DNA from: Natrinema soli
GTDB lineage: Archaea > Halobacteriota > Halobacteria > Halobacteriales > Natrialbaceae
DNA: 34,388 bases
Direction: 5' to 3'
NCBI RefSeq assembly: GCF_028618695.1
Contig: NZ_JAQIVI010000095.1
Coordinates: 1 to 34,388, forward strand
Shown piece after piece: positions 8,369 to 14,590 of the stretch. The notes under the pieces are model-generated. The model was given only the letters and a program-made list of their open reading frames with translations. It made no database searches and was not told the origin of the DNA. A program made the position numbers and the translations under genes. Position 1 is the stretch's first letter. The number at the start of each line of letters is the position of its first letter.

Positions 8369-8512
8369 TTATTCAACCTTCTCGTCGTACTCTTCCCAGA
8401 GCGTATCTAGGTCTCTCCCCGTCTCTTCAGCGATATGGCGCAATAACTGCGCTTTGTTTTCGAATCGCTGTAGTTGACCCTTTGTCCTCATAGTCGGTAA
8501 TTCGGTTTTCAT
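8369..8512 (-). CDS. 47-residue protein upstream of the HEPN-like gene
   Basis: A small charged protein, mainly one or two helices: RTKGQLQRFENKAQLLRHIA, then EETGRDLDTLWEEYDEKVE. The frame is open further upstream, but that extension has no family-like sequence, so the ATG at 8512 (or the one at 8491) is the likely start. The stop codon is 24 bases before the GTG of the HEPN-like gene on the same strand, so the two are probably co-transcribed. It may be the partner or antitoxin of that protein; this is inferred from position alone. Confidence 0.55.
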   Translation of the reverse strand: MKTELPTMRTKGQLQRFENKAQLLRHIAEETGRDLDTLWEEYDEKVE

Positions 8513-8639
8513 GGGTAATAAGCTAGGGGGATAGCACTGATCGCGAGCGGTAGTTTTCTTAGTTCTGTATCTCTCTTTGCGAGAGTGAAGAGGTATGGTT
8601 GAGTTAGTATAATATACTAACTTGCTGCAGTTCGCCTCG

Positions 8640-8807
8640 TCACACCCCTCTGGTCGACAACTTCTGTCGGAATTTCTCGCTAGCATCACTGCGTGCTCTG
8701 AGCGGTTCGTGGATAAGGATGGTATTGGTAATCTGGACGGTGATGAGATAGTCCTCAACCGTGAATCGCACCTCAACGTCACTCTGAGGCGGAGGACGGC
8801 TTTCGTC
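8640..8807 (-). pseudogene. Possible gene remnant upstream of the HEPN operon
   Basis: One minus-strand frame encodes a natural-looking 55-residue end, with VEVRFTVEDYLITVQITNTI and then LIHEPLRARSDASEKFRQK, and stops at 8640-8642. It has no good start, and a TGA at 8808-8810 closes the frame upstream. A different frame further upstream (GTG at 8857) looks like an N-terminus, so the two may be halves of one frameshifted gene. The family is unknown. Confidence 0.35.
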
Positions 8808-8885
8808 TCACGGATAGCTGACCGCAGTACGTCTATTAGTGGTCGATAATCGGCCACCCGTTTTATTTAATCGACTAGAAGAACA

Positions 8886-8891
8886 ATTATA
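8886..8891 (+). promoter_or_regulatory. TATA box for the 8916 gene
   Basis: ATTATA is centred about 27 bases before the ATG at 8916. This predicts a leaderless mRNA and supports that start. Confidence 0.5.
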
Positions 8892-8915
8892 CTGAACCAA
8901 GAATACGACACTCAT

Positions 8916-9425
8916 ATGCCGGAACCTAGTGACCCAGCGTTCGTGATAAATTGTCCCGAGTGTGATATGGGTGGAGAATTCGACGATACATCTGCCGCGT
9001 CACACTTTTACAGCAAACACCGAGAGCATACTGGGCATGAGCCTGAGTGGGAACGCGCTGATCTCGATGTCAGTCTCGCCAATTATACGCACTGGAACGT
9101 CTTTTGTGACGTGTGTGCGGAGACATGGTCGTTCAGCTCGGATTCTGAGGCGGACGCGTTCATGGACGAACACGCAACCTATACAGACCACGAAGCAACT
9201 GGGATAACGACCGAAAGTGGGACCAGAGTCGCTGATGTTGGTGATTTGAAAGAGGTGGTCACCGAATTTGAGAGTGCGACGGCGGATGGGATGCCGGAAT
9301 CGCTCCTCTTCACACTGACGGACGACCTCGAGATCTCGCAGAGTCAACTCAGCTCAAAGATTGAGAAACTGAAACAGTTGGGCGAAATCTACGAGCCTGC
9401 CACGGGGCACCTCCGAACAACCTAG
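8916..9425 (+). CDS. Tandem zinc-finger protein with MCM-like winged helix
   Basis: A 169-residue protein with two related finger modules. The first uses C13, C16 and histidines at 35 and 41; the second uses C64, C67, H86 and H92. Each has CxxC followed about 18-20 residues later by paired His. The C-terminal 48 residues (FTLTDDLEISQSQLSSKIEK, then LKQLGEIYEP and HLRTT) closely resemble the winged-helix tail of haloarchaeal MCM helicases. MCM tails end in a similar GEVYEP..HLRTT pattern. This suggests a nucleic-acid-binding protein that borrowed, or shares ancestry with, the MCM C-terminus. It may act in replication of this plasmid, which would fit the nearby origin. The ATG is supported by a TATA box 27 bases upstream. 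Confidence 0.8.
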   Translation: MPEPSDPAFVINCPECDMGGEFDDTSAASHFYSKHREHTGHEPEWERADLDVSLANYTHWNVFCDVCAETWSFSSDSEADAFMDEHATYTDHEATGITTESGTRVADVGDLKEVVTEFESATADGMPESLLFTLTDDLEISQSQLSSKIEKLKQLGEIYEPATGHLRTT

Positions 9426-9589
9426 CATAATCACTGCAACCTGGGTTCTCGGTCGGTGCTCTCGTAGCAGCGCCAGTCACTCGACCCACTCAACAGGGCG
9501 GTGTCTCGAGGTGGTACTCGAATCGTGGAGATCTTCTCGGCGGAATAGACGGATTCGGCGTGATTGTCGGCGGCAATTGGGTGCGGTCG

Positions 9590-9785
9590 ATTACAACGTT
9601 GTAATAAGGGGGTTGTCCGCGACAACCCCTCTTGTTTTGCAGAAAAAGACGCAGAAAAAGACGCACTCTACAGTAGCCGTACCATCCTTCCCACCGTGGT
9701 TCACCGGCAAAGCGGTGTGAATCTCTTGCGGTGGGACCGCCGCGAACGGGGGTTCTCCGAACCCCCGTAATTACAACGTTATAAT
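9590..9785. repeat. 196-bp element with inverted palindrome-plus-hairpin ends
   Basis: The left end is a perfect 16-bp palindrome (ATTACAACGTTGTAAT, 9590-9605) followed by a hairpin with a 9-bp stem (GGGGTTGTC, 9609-9629). The right end is a hairpin with a 10-bp stem (ACGGGGGTTC, 9746-9768) followed by a near-perfect palindrome (ATTACAACGTTATAAT, 9770-9785). Read on the opposite strand, the right end aligns base by base with the left end, so the whole is an inverted duplication of palindrome plus hairpin. The interior holds a direct repeat of GCAGAAAAAGAC (9639-9662). It lies between two convergent genes. Candidates are a small non-autonomous mobile element, a recombination or partition site, or paired regulator sites with terminators. 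Confidence 0.7.
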
Positions 9786-9798
9786 GCCCCGTTCGTGG

Positions 9799-10647
9799 TT
9801 AATTCCCTCCCGTGTTTGCTTCGCGAGCGCGTATCCAGCCAGCAAGATCAGGATGGGCAAACGAGATTTCGATGTGGTGGCCACCAACACCCATGGTTTC
9901 CGGTCCTAACGTCCGTGATTCCTTGTAGGTCACACCGGGAACACGCTCGGCCATCTCCTCCATGACACGATAGCCATCGTTCTTGTACGCACAGCCATAG
10001 CGCGTTGCGACCTTGCGGTAACCCATCCGAGCAACCATTGTTTCGTGTTCCGCGGCGAGGTTTTTGCCTGCCTGCAGCACAGCGAGATACTTGTCCTCGA
10101 CCTGCTGACTCTCTGCGCGCTTTTCACGGAAATTCATGAGTTCAGTATTCTGCTCCGAGCGTTGGACTGTCTCGAAGAGTTGCCGGCCAACGTTGGACGC
10201 TTCCACAGCGAGGTTGTCCGACTCATCGTCTACCCCGTCCGCACTCTCGTAATCGAGCACAAGGTTGATAATACGCGTCACAGACACCCGTGTCCGAGCG
10301 TTTTTCTCTTCGAGTTCCACAAGATTATCGACGTCGTCCTGCATCTCTTCGGTTGTTTCCTCTAGTTCACTCAGGCGGCTCCGATCCGTTGCACGTTTCT
10401 TCTCGGCGTTCTCACGATCTTTCTCCAATGTCTCGACGCGCTCTTCGAGCACGTCGATCTGCTCGGCCTGTTGTCGAATCACCGTCCACATCGTTTTTCG
10501 GCTTGGGAGCTTTTGCTCGTAATCCGACTCGGACGCGACCGCGTTCGACGTATTCGACTCGGCTACGTCTATTCCCATCGCGGCGGCAAAGTCTTCGTCC
10601 GATACCGTGGTTTCATCGACTTCTTCGGTCGAGAGTCCGATAGACAT
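9799..10647 (-). CDS. Coiled-coil plasmid protein of unknown function
   Basis: A 282-residue protein. The N-terminal 45 residues are acidic and disordered. Residues about 52-120 form a long coiled coil (EQIDVLEERVETLEKDREN, RLSELEETTEEMQDDVDNL). The C-terminal 80 residues look globular and basic, with a MGYRKVATRYGCAYKNDGYR segment and GGHHIEISF. That layout, with a dimerising coil plus a C-terminal nucleic-acid-binding-like domain, is seen in plasmid maintenance proteins, but I recognise no named family. It is followed 72 bases upstream on the same strand by the zinc-ribbon gene, so the two may form an operon. The inverted 196-bp element begins just after its stop codon. Confidence 0.75.
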   Translation of the reverse strand: MSIGLSTEEVDETTVSDEDFAAAMGIDVAESNTSNAVASESDYEQKLPSRKTMWTVIRQQAEQIDVLEERVETLEKDRENAEKKRATDRSRLSELEETTEEMQDDVDNLVELEEKNARTRVSVTRIINLVLDYESADGVDDESDNLAVEASNVGRQLFETVQRSEQNTELMNFREKRAESQQVEDKYLAVLQAGKNLAAEHETMVARMGYRKVATRYGCAYKNDGYRVMEEMAERVPGVTYKESRTLGPETMGVGGHHIEISFAHPDLAGWIRAREANTGGN

Positions 10648-10719
10648 CAGTTCTCACCTCCGAAATCTGTTCCACGCTCCGGGGAGTGACCAAAGTGGCC
10701 ACTGTCGGCGGAACCGAAG

Positions 10720-11118
10720 CTACTCATCGCCGTCGCACCCCCGAACGTGCTGTGGCCAAACACTCACGTGGACAGGTGTGTGGCAGTTCGGGCAAGGTCT
10801 GGTTCGCTGTGCGCCGTCGTACTGGATGCGACAATTCTCACAGAGACGGTCAACCTGCGAGCGTGCTTCTTCAACTGTGAGCTGTGAAAACGATCCACGA
10901 CAGCCACAGAGCGGCTGTCCGCCGTCGTTCATCAGGTGGCAGACGCTCACAGATGAATCGCCTGTAACGGAATACAGGACTGTCTGGATGTTCTCGGGTA
11001 ACCCGTCGAGCGTGCTGGGTTTCGGCGTGGACTGGTTCCACTGGTGAGTAAGTCGTGTTTGGGTTGTCTCGGTTCGACCGGAGGGAAAGTTCCTTGGGGG
11101 TATCGTGCGTTGTGACAT
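10720..11118 (-). CDS. Zinc-ribbon plasmid protein
   Basis: Starting at the ATG at 11118 gives 132 residues; the open frame extends upstream, but that part is not protein-like. Two CxxC pairs at C93/C96 and C109/C112 form a zinc ribbon (LCENC, RPCPNCHTPVHVSVWPQH), and there is an extra Cys cluster at 60-73 (VCHLMNDGGQPLCGC). The protein may bind DNA or RNA. It is the likely first gene of an operon with the coiled-coil protein and is divergent from the PhiH1-like repressor, with which it shares a 125-bp control region. Its function is unknown. Confidence 0.7.
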   Translation of the reverse strand: MSQRTIPPRNFPSGRTETTQTRLTHQWNQSTPKPSTLDGLPENIQTVLYSVTGDSSVSVCHLMNDGGQPLCGCRGSFSQLTVEEARSQVDRLCENCRIQYDGAQRTRPCPNCHTPVHVSVWPQHVRGCDGDE

Positions 11119-11202
11119 ATGCGGTTCCGGACTTAACGCGGGCGTGTGGTGCAAACACACGTCCGTAGCTTTTGGACGCTGAGCGCCCGCGCTGAGCCGT
11201 TG

Positions 11203-11226
11203 GTACAACCTTTTAGATAGTACAAC
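11203..11226 (+). promoter_or_regulatory. TATA box between two GTACAAC repeats (repressor promoter)
   Basis: TTTTAGATA at 11211-11219 is centred 29 bases before the ATG at 11244 and would serve a leaderless mRNA. It is bracketed by direct repeats GTACAAC at 11203-11209 and 11220-11226, 17 bases apart. These are good candidates for operators of the adjacent PhiH1-like repressor, which could thereby control itself and the divergent operon. Confidence 0.45.
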
Positions 11227-11243
11227 TTAAACCTAGTCCCCAT

Positions 11244-11621
11244 ATGGGTTCAGAGTTGAATACATACAGGACTGAAATTGTGCGGAATGTAAGTGACTTT
11301 TGTACGGGGACGAGACTTCACTATTGGATTGTGAAACGAGTTTCGTGGTTCTCAAAAATTGACTACCCTATTTTCGGATTCTTAGACGATCATAACATCC
11401 GAGTAACGCCAAAAGTCGTAGCCGGAAATATCGACTACGACAGATCCTATACTGGCCGACGACTGCGTGCGCTCCGCGATGCTGGTTTGCTCGAACAGGA
11501 TGATGAGGCGTTCTACACGCTTTCTGACCTTGGAGAGGAGTTTTTGGCGGGAAATCTCTCGAAGGAGGAACTCGAAGCACTTGACCCGGAAAAAGCCGAA
11601 AACGGCACTGACGAACACTAA
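11244..11621 (+). CDS. PhiH1-repressor-like winged-helix regulator
   Basis: A 125-residue protein resembling the haloarchaeal phage PhiH1 repressor family. The middle has the characteristic VTPKVVAGNIDYDRSYTGRR recognition region, followed by LRALRDAGLLEQDDEAFYTL, a wing of the MarR/ArsR kind, and DLGEEFLAG. The first 55 residues are less typical. It is expected to be a dimeric DNA-binding repressor acting on its own promoter or on that of the divergent zinc-ribbon/coiled-coil operon. Repeats flank its TATA box. It converges with the ParA-partner gene, with 20 bases between their stops. Confidence 0.8.
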   Translation: MGSELNTYRTEIVRNVSDFCTGTRLHYWIVKRVSWFSKIDYPIFGFLDDHNIRVTPKVVAGNIDYDRSYTGRRLRALRDAGLLEQDDEAFYTLSDLGEEFLAGNLSKEELEALDPEKAENGTDEH

Positions 11622-11641
11622 CGATTGATTTTCTTCTTGTA

Positions 11642-12046
11642 CTAGGGCGCTCGAACCCACTCAGCAACAGCATCTCGCCACATCTCAAACAACTCCGGGT
11701 CAGCCTCTTGCATCCCGACTCGAACAAACATCCCCAGCAGTTCCCCCCGTGTCATCTGCTCATCTTCGGATGTGGGTCGTCCAAGCTCATTTTCGAGCTC
11801 TGTTCCAACTCGATCCAGCAACTCAGGATTCTCTTTCAGCACGTCAGTGAGAGCAGCAAGTTCTTTGTCCCAAATAGAGACGGTTTGATTTGTTCCGCTT
11901 GTCGATCGGTTGTGCAAGCTCTCCACGACCGCCTCCTGAAACTCCCGATACGCGTCTTCTTTCGCTACATCTTGGATTCGATTTCCGCCCTGTGTTTCTT
12001 CCTTTAGAGCCTTGAGATCGCTATCAAGATCGCTTTCGTCTACCAT
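11642..12046 (-). CDS. Putative ParA partner protein
   Basis: A 134-residue, very acidic and helical protein encoded 103 bases after parA on the same strand. In ParA-type systems the second gene encodes the DNA-binding adaptor that loads on centromere repeats. Here six 12-bp iterons lie in the gap between the two genes. I see no ParB, ribbon-helix-helix or HTH motif with certainty; residues 95-130 (EDEQMTRGELLGMFVRVGMQ) could form a short helical DNA-binding unit. It could also be an unrelated plasmid protein. The role is inferred from context. Confidence 0.6.
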   Translation of the reverse strand: MVDESDLDSDLKALKEETQGGNRIQDVAKEDAYREFQEAVVESLHNRSTSGTNQTVSIWDKELAALTDVLKENPELLDRVGTELENELGRPTSEDEQMTRGELLGMFVRVGMQEADPELFEMWRDAVAEWVRAP

Positions 12047-12054
12047 TTATGATC

Positions 12055-12126
12055 TCCTATGTGTATTCCCATGTGGTTTCCTATGTGTATCCCTATGTGG
12101 ATTCATCTGTGTGTCCCTATGTGGTA
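12055..12126 (-). repeat. Six tandem 12-bp iterons (centromere candidate)
   Basis: Six units of exactly 12 bases with a core YATGTG at 12057, 12069, 12081, 12093, 12105 and 12117; the fifth is degenerate (ATCTGTG). The unit consensus is TCCTATGTGKAT. They fill most of the gap between parA and its partner gene. Related units lie upstream of parA. This is the expected arrangement for a parS-type site of a ParA system: helically phased, near-identical short repeats beside the par genes. Confidence 0.75.
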
Positions 12127-12149
12127 TTGGTGATTATAGTGCGTCATTT

Positions 12150-13031
12150 TTACTGGATTGATGGAGTGTTGGCAGTGGACTTGCCGACACGCGCCTCGAG
12201 GAGTTCTGCATTCGCTTCATACGCCTCTAGCGCACGGCGGGCTGTCTTGGATGGTTCTTCGAGCGCAAAGACAGTCTCACCGCGTTTCTGTTGATTCTGA
12301 ATGTCCTGACTTGACGGAATGTGCTCGCCGATTGCATGTTGGTACTCTTCGGCAAACGCATCGACATAGTGCTGGCCGAGCTTCGTTCGGAGATCGACCT
12401 CGTTTGGAATGACAAGCGTGAGTTCAATCGCAAGGTCGAATTGGTCGTTAATCTCCGCAATATCATCTTGGAGTGCGGCGGCTTGTTCAGCTTCGAAGGG
12501 ACCTGGACGGACGGGAACCATCACGTTCTCAGCTGCCCACAATCCATTGAGTGTAACGTTATTCGTCACTCCCGGCAGGTCGATCAGTACGAACTCATAG
12601 CGGCCGTCGATTGAGTTGGTGAGAAACTGATCGAATCGAGAATACCGCTCGCGAGCGTTGTCAACTGAATTGAGTTCGGCATCAAGACCATCCAGTGCTT
12701 GTGTTGCGGGAATGAGATCGGGGCCTTCGCCGGTTGGGGTGACGAGTTCGTCGACTGCATCGGGAAGTTTCTCAGTAATTTCCTTCCACTTGTCGCGGAA
12801 TACGGTCGAGATATCGGGCCACGCATCGGGATCTGGCGTGATCCCAAACTGCTTGCTCAAATCGCCCTGTTTTCCAGCAAGATCGATGAGCAATACATCG
12901 TATCCGCTCTGAGCGAGTGCGACGCCGAGATGGGCGGTAGTTGTGGTTTTTCCCACGCCGCCTTTGTCAACGAACGTTGCGACTGTGTGTGTCGGTTGGG
13001 AGTTTGTTTCTTCTGCCATTGGGATCACCAT
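12150..13031 (-). CDS. parA: ParA-family partition ATPase
   Basis: A 293-residue deviant-Walker ATPase. The Walker A motif is at 23-30 (KGGVGKTT), with the A' stretch at 46-57 (VLLIDLAGKQGD). Walker B is at 147-154 (FVLIDLPG), and GPFEAEQAAALQDDI follows later. The family drives plasmid segregation by cycling on nucleoid DNA with a partner loaded on centromere repeats. The ATG at 13031 is supported by a TATA element (minus strand TTTATA at 13055-13060) centred 27 bases upstream, so the mRNA is probably leaderless. An in-frame ATG at 13019 is the alternative. Iteron-like units overlap that promoter, which suggests autoregulation by the partner. Confidence 0.92.
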   Translation of the reverse strand: MVIPMAEETNSQPTHTVATFVDKGGVGKTTTTAHLGVALAQSGYDVLLIDLAGKQGDLSKQFGITPDPDAWPDISTVFRDKWKEITEKLPDAVDELVTPTGEGPDLIPATQALDGLDAELNSVDNARERYSRFDQFLTNSIDGRYEFVLIDLPGVTNNVTLNGLWAAENVMVPVRPGPFEAEQAAALQDDIAEINDQFDLAIELTLVIPNEVDLRTKLGQHYVDAFAEEYQHAIGEHIPSSQDIQNQQKRGETVFALEEPSKTARRALEAYEANAELLEARVGKSTANTPSIQ

Positions 13032-13049
13032 CTAAACATAGCTAACGCT

Positions 13050-13102
13050 CTATGTATAAATTTATCTTAAGCAATGTGTATAGATATGTGAATACACATA
13101 GG
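13050..13102. promoter_or_regulatory. parA promoter with iteron-like units
   Basis: The TATA box (13055-13060, minus strand) is overlapped by CTATGTA (13050-13056). Two units with ATGTG at 13074-13078 and 13086-13090 are spaced exactly 12 bases. An inverted copy at 13091-13102 reads CCTATGTGTATT on the minus strand, identical to the first iteron of the downstream array. The partition complex probably binds here and represses parA. Confidence 0.6.
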
Positions 13103-13242
13103 CGTGTTTTATGGCGATAGAGGCATTGACTCCACAGAATTCTAGCACCAGTATACAAATCTGGACTGAGCTGGAAGCGATTATACGGTGGATCTGTCCG
13201 ACTGCAATCTCTCAGTGTACGAATAGAAACTATTCAGCTACT

Positions 13243-13416
13243 TCACTCGTCGGTATCGCCACCGTCAGGAAGTGCGGCGTCATCGACACGGTAATCATCG
13301 GGATCGCCGTCGAGGTCTTCAGCTAACGCGGCATAGATGTCTTCGCGCTGTGCTTCCATCCGTTCGCGCAGTTCGGCGATTTCGTCGTCAGTCATCGGCT
13401 GTTGATCCCGTGCCAT
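13243..13416 (-). CDS. 57-residue acidic protein, last gene of the HTH operon
   Basis: This ORF codes for 57 residues, beginning MARDQQPMTDDEIAELRERM and ending in an Asp-rich tail (DDAALPDGGDTDE). Its ATG lies inside the end of the preceding gene, and the overlap (13392-13416) suggests translational coupling. One helix (EIAELRERMEAQREDIYAAL) is likely. The family is not recognised. Position and composition suggest a real small plasmid protein. Confidence 0.65.
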   Translation of the reverse strand: MARDQQPMTDDEIAELRERMEAQREDIYAALAEDLDGDPDDYRVDDAALPDGGDTDE

Positions 13417-13763
13417 CGTTCGTACCTGCTAATATACCGTTCGAGATTCTTAGCTAAATGGTCTTCGGCGCGGTCAAGGGCAGCAGCTGCCGGTAGTGGC
13501 GGAGCAATGTACTCCGTCGCTTCTTTTTCCTCGTCTCGATAGATATCGATGTGGAGGCCTTCTTCGGTGACATCGTGTCCAAACTCACTGTTCCCCGTTC
13601 CGTCATGATCATACCGAACGACTGTCTGCCACTCGCCGTCGTGATGATACTCAAGTTGGACGACGAACCGAACCACGGTGCCCCGTGCGGTGTCGAAGCC
13701 AAGTCGTCGTCGGATTCGGTGATTGACGGCTGCTGTAAACTCGCGGTCATAGTCTCGCGGCAT
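13392..13763 (-). CDS. DUF7718-like haloarchaeal protein
   Basis: A 123-residue protein which, from memory, resembles a haloarchaeal family of unknown function (DUF7718). It has VVRFVVQLEYHHDGEWQTV, then VRYDHDG and GHDVTEEGLHIDIYRD, followed by a helix with LDRAEDHLAKNLERYI and a final RYERWHGI. The mixed beta strands and C-terminal helix suggest a compact single domain. No catalytic residues are obvious. It starts three bases after the HTH gene's stop and overlaps the next gene, so it is the middle member of a tight three-gene operon. Confidence 0.7.
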   Translation of the reverse strand: MPRDYDREFTAAVNHRIRRRLGFDTARGTVVRFVVQLEYHHDGEWQTVVRYDHDGTGNSEFGHDVTEEGLHIDIYRDEEKEATEYIAPPLPAAAALDRAEDHLAKNLERYISRYERWHGINSR

Positions 13764-13766
13764 TGG

Positions 13767-14021
13767 CTACTGATCCTCGGGAATCCACCAGATAACGACA
13801 CGAGGGCTGAGTTTCCCGCGTTCGAGATCGCCCTGTTCATGGAGTTGTGTGAGACGTTGGTGAGTTGGAGAACGAGCAATTCCGAATGTATCTGCGACCC
13901 AGCGAGCGGTCACCGCGGGGAATTCTGAGTCTCGTATTGCGTGGAGTATTTCGTCGTCACTTGCCTCTTCCGTGAATTGCCCTTGATCGTCACGCTGTCT
14001 TTCTTTTTCATCTTCGGTCAT
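13767..14021 (-). CDS. Winged-helix/HTH protein, first gene of an operon
   Basis: From the ATG at 14021 the protein has 84 residues; an ATG at 14042 would add seven. The N-terminus has the polar DDQGQFTEEASDDEIL opening common to haloarchaeal HTH proteins. The helix-turn-helix runs from VTARWVADTFGIARSPTHQR into LTQLHEQGDLERGKLS and a beta wing. A TATA box at 14046-14052 is centred 28 bases upstream of 14021, favouring that start and a leaderless mRNA. It is likely a transcription factor acting on the operon and perhaps on the divergent RNA/SWIM transcript, whose promoter is only 30 bases away. Confidence 0.75.
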   Translation of the reverse strand: MTEDEKERQRDDQGQFTEEASDDEILHAIRDSEFPAVTARWVADTFGIARSPTHQRLTQLHEQGDLERGKLSPRVVIWWIPEDQ

Positions 14022-14045
14022 AGAAGAGATTCTGATAGCCACCTA

Positions 14046-14052
14046 CTTATAA
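14046..14052 (-). promoter_or_regulatory. TATA box of the HTH operon
   Basis: The minus strand reads TTATAAG, centred 28 bases upstream of the ATG at 14021, as expected for a leaderless transcript. Confidence 0.55.
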
Positions 14053-14078
14053 CCACATCATACAAAGGATGTCGTAGC

Positions 14079-14086
14079 TTTTATTA
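14079..14086 (+). promoter_or_regulatory. TATA box of the structured RNA / SWIM transcript
   Basis: TTTTATTA is centred about 27 bases before position 14110, so transcription would start just before the long stem at 14112. An iteron-like sequence (minus strand TCCTATGTGTGC, 14092-14103) overlaps the predicted start site. Confidence 0.45.
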
Positions 14087-14111
14087 CCATAGCACACATA
14101 GGACATGGTAA

Positions 14112-14177
14112 GGAAGAACGATGCCATCGGGCGCGTGGAAACGCGCCGGGTGCTGGTACACCCGGCATCGGTCTTCC
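14112..14177 (+). ncRNA. Three-way-junction RNA leader upstream of the SWIM gene
   Basis: A closing stem pairs 14112-14125 with 14164-14177: 14 bp with one A-G mismatch. Inside it are two hairpins back to back. Hairpin 1 has a perfect 7-bp stem (GGCGCGT / ACGCGCC, 14130-14136 with 14141-14147) capped by GGAA, a GNRA-type tetraloop. Hairpin 2 has a perfect 5-bp stem (GGGTG / CACCC, 14148-14152 with 14159-14163) and a 6-base loop CTGGTA. Only four bases (ATCG) are unpaired in the junction. The predicted promoter would start the RNA at the foot of the closing stem, and the SWIM start codon lies 20 bases after it. It may be a cis-regulatory leader or a separate small RNA. It is not a tRNA. Confidence 0.7.
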
Positions 14178-14197
14178 GAAACCTACGTTGAAAGACC

Positions 14198-14590
14198 ATG
14201 AGTACGAAACCGCCTAGCGAACTTGAAGTTGACGAGACGGCACACAAACGCGCGCAGTGGGAACAGTTCGGCTTCCGCGTGGAAGCCCCCGGAATGGTCG
14301 AAGTCACCAACCAGAGCCACGAGAACCCCGCTGAACACCACTACGTGGTCTCCATCGACGGCGTGACCGAGGAACTGATGGCCTGCACGTGTCCGCATCA
14401 CACCCACCGGAACGCATTCTGCAAACACATGGCCGCCGTCGAAAACGCAACTGACGATGGGACGCTTGATGCCTTCCCATCGGAGGACAGCGAAGACGTT
14501 GCCGAACCCGAAGACTGTGATTGTGACGGCCTGAATGGCTTCCCGTGCTGGCCGTGCGTGCAAACGGGCCGCGAAGAACTGCCGAACTAA
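14198..14590 (+). CDS. SWIM zinc-finger protein
   Basis: A 130-residue protein with a SWIM domain, CxC-x9-CxH: C63, C65, C75 and H77 (ACTCPHHTHRNAFCKHM). The preceding 50 residues give the strands typical of SWIM proteins (VEVTNQS, HHYVVSIDG). A second Cys-rich tail (CDCDGLNGFPCWPC) may bind another metal. SWIM domains bind DNA or proteins, and haloarchaea have many small SWIM proteins of unknown role. The gene follows the structured RNA leader by 20 bases. A broken copy of the same protein lies 1.6 kb downstream (15801-16166). Confidence 0.88.
   Translation: MSTKPPSELEVDETAHKRAQWEQFGFRVEAPGMVEVTNQSHENPAEHHYVVSIDGVTEELMACTCPHHTHRNAFCKHMAAVENATDDGTLDAFPSEDSEDVAEPEDCDCDGLNGFPCWPCVQTGREELPN

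Noticed and set aside
8513..8857. Long N-terminal extension of the 47-residue gene
   Set aside because: The extension is low-complexity Ser/Arg/Thr, and a better frame with another product overlaps it.
12055..12126. Could the tandem repeats be a CRISPR array?
   Set aside because: The units are 12 bases with no spacers and exact 12-base phasing, and no cas genes are present. They fit iterons beside parA.
14112..14177. Could the three-way-junction RNA be a tRNA?
   Set aside because: There is no acceptor CCA context, anticodon loop or T-loop sequence. Only two internal hairpins are present.
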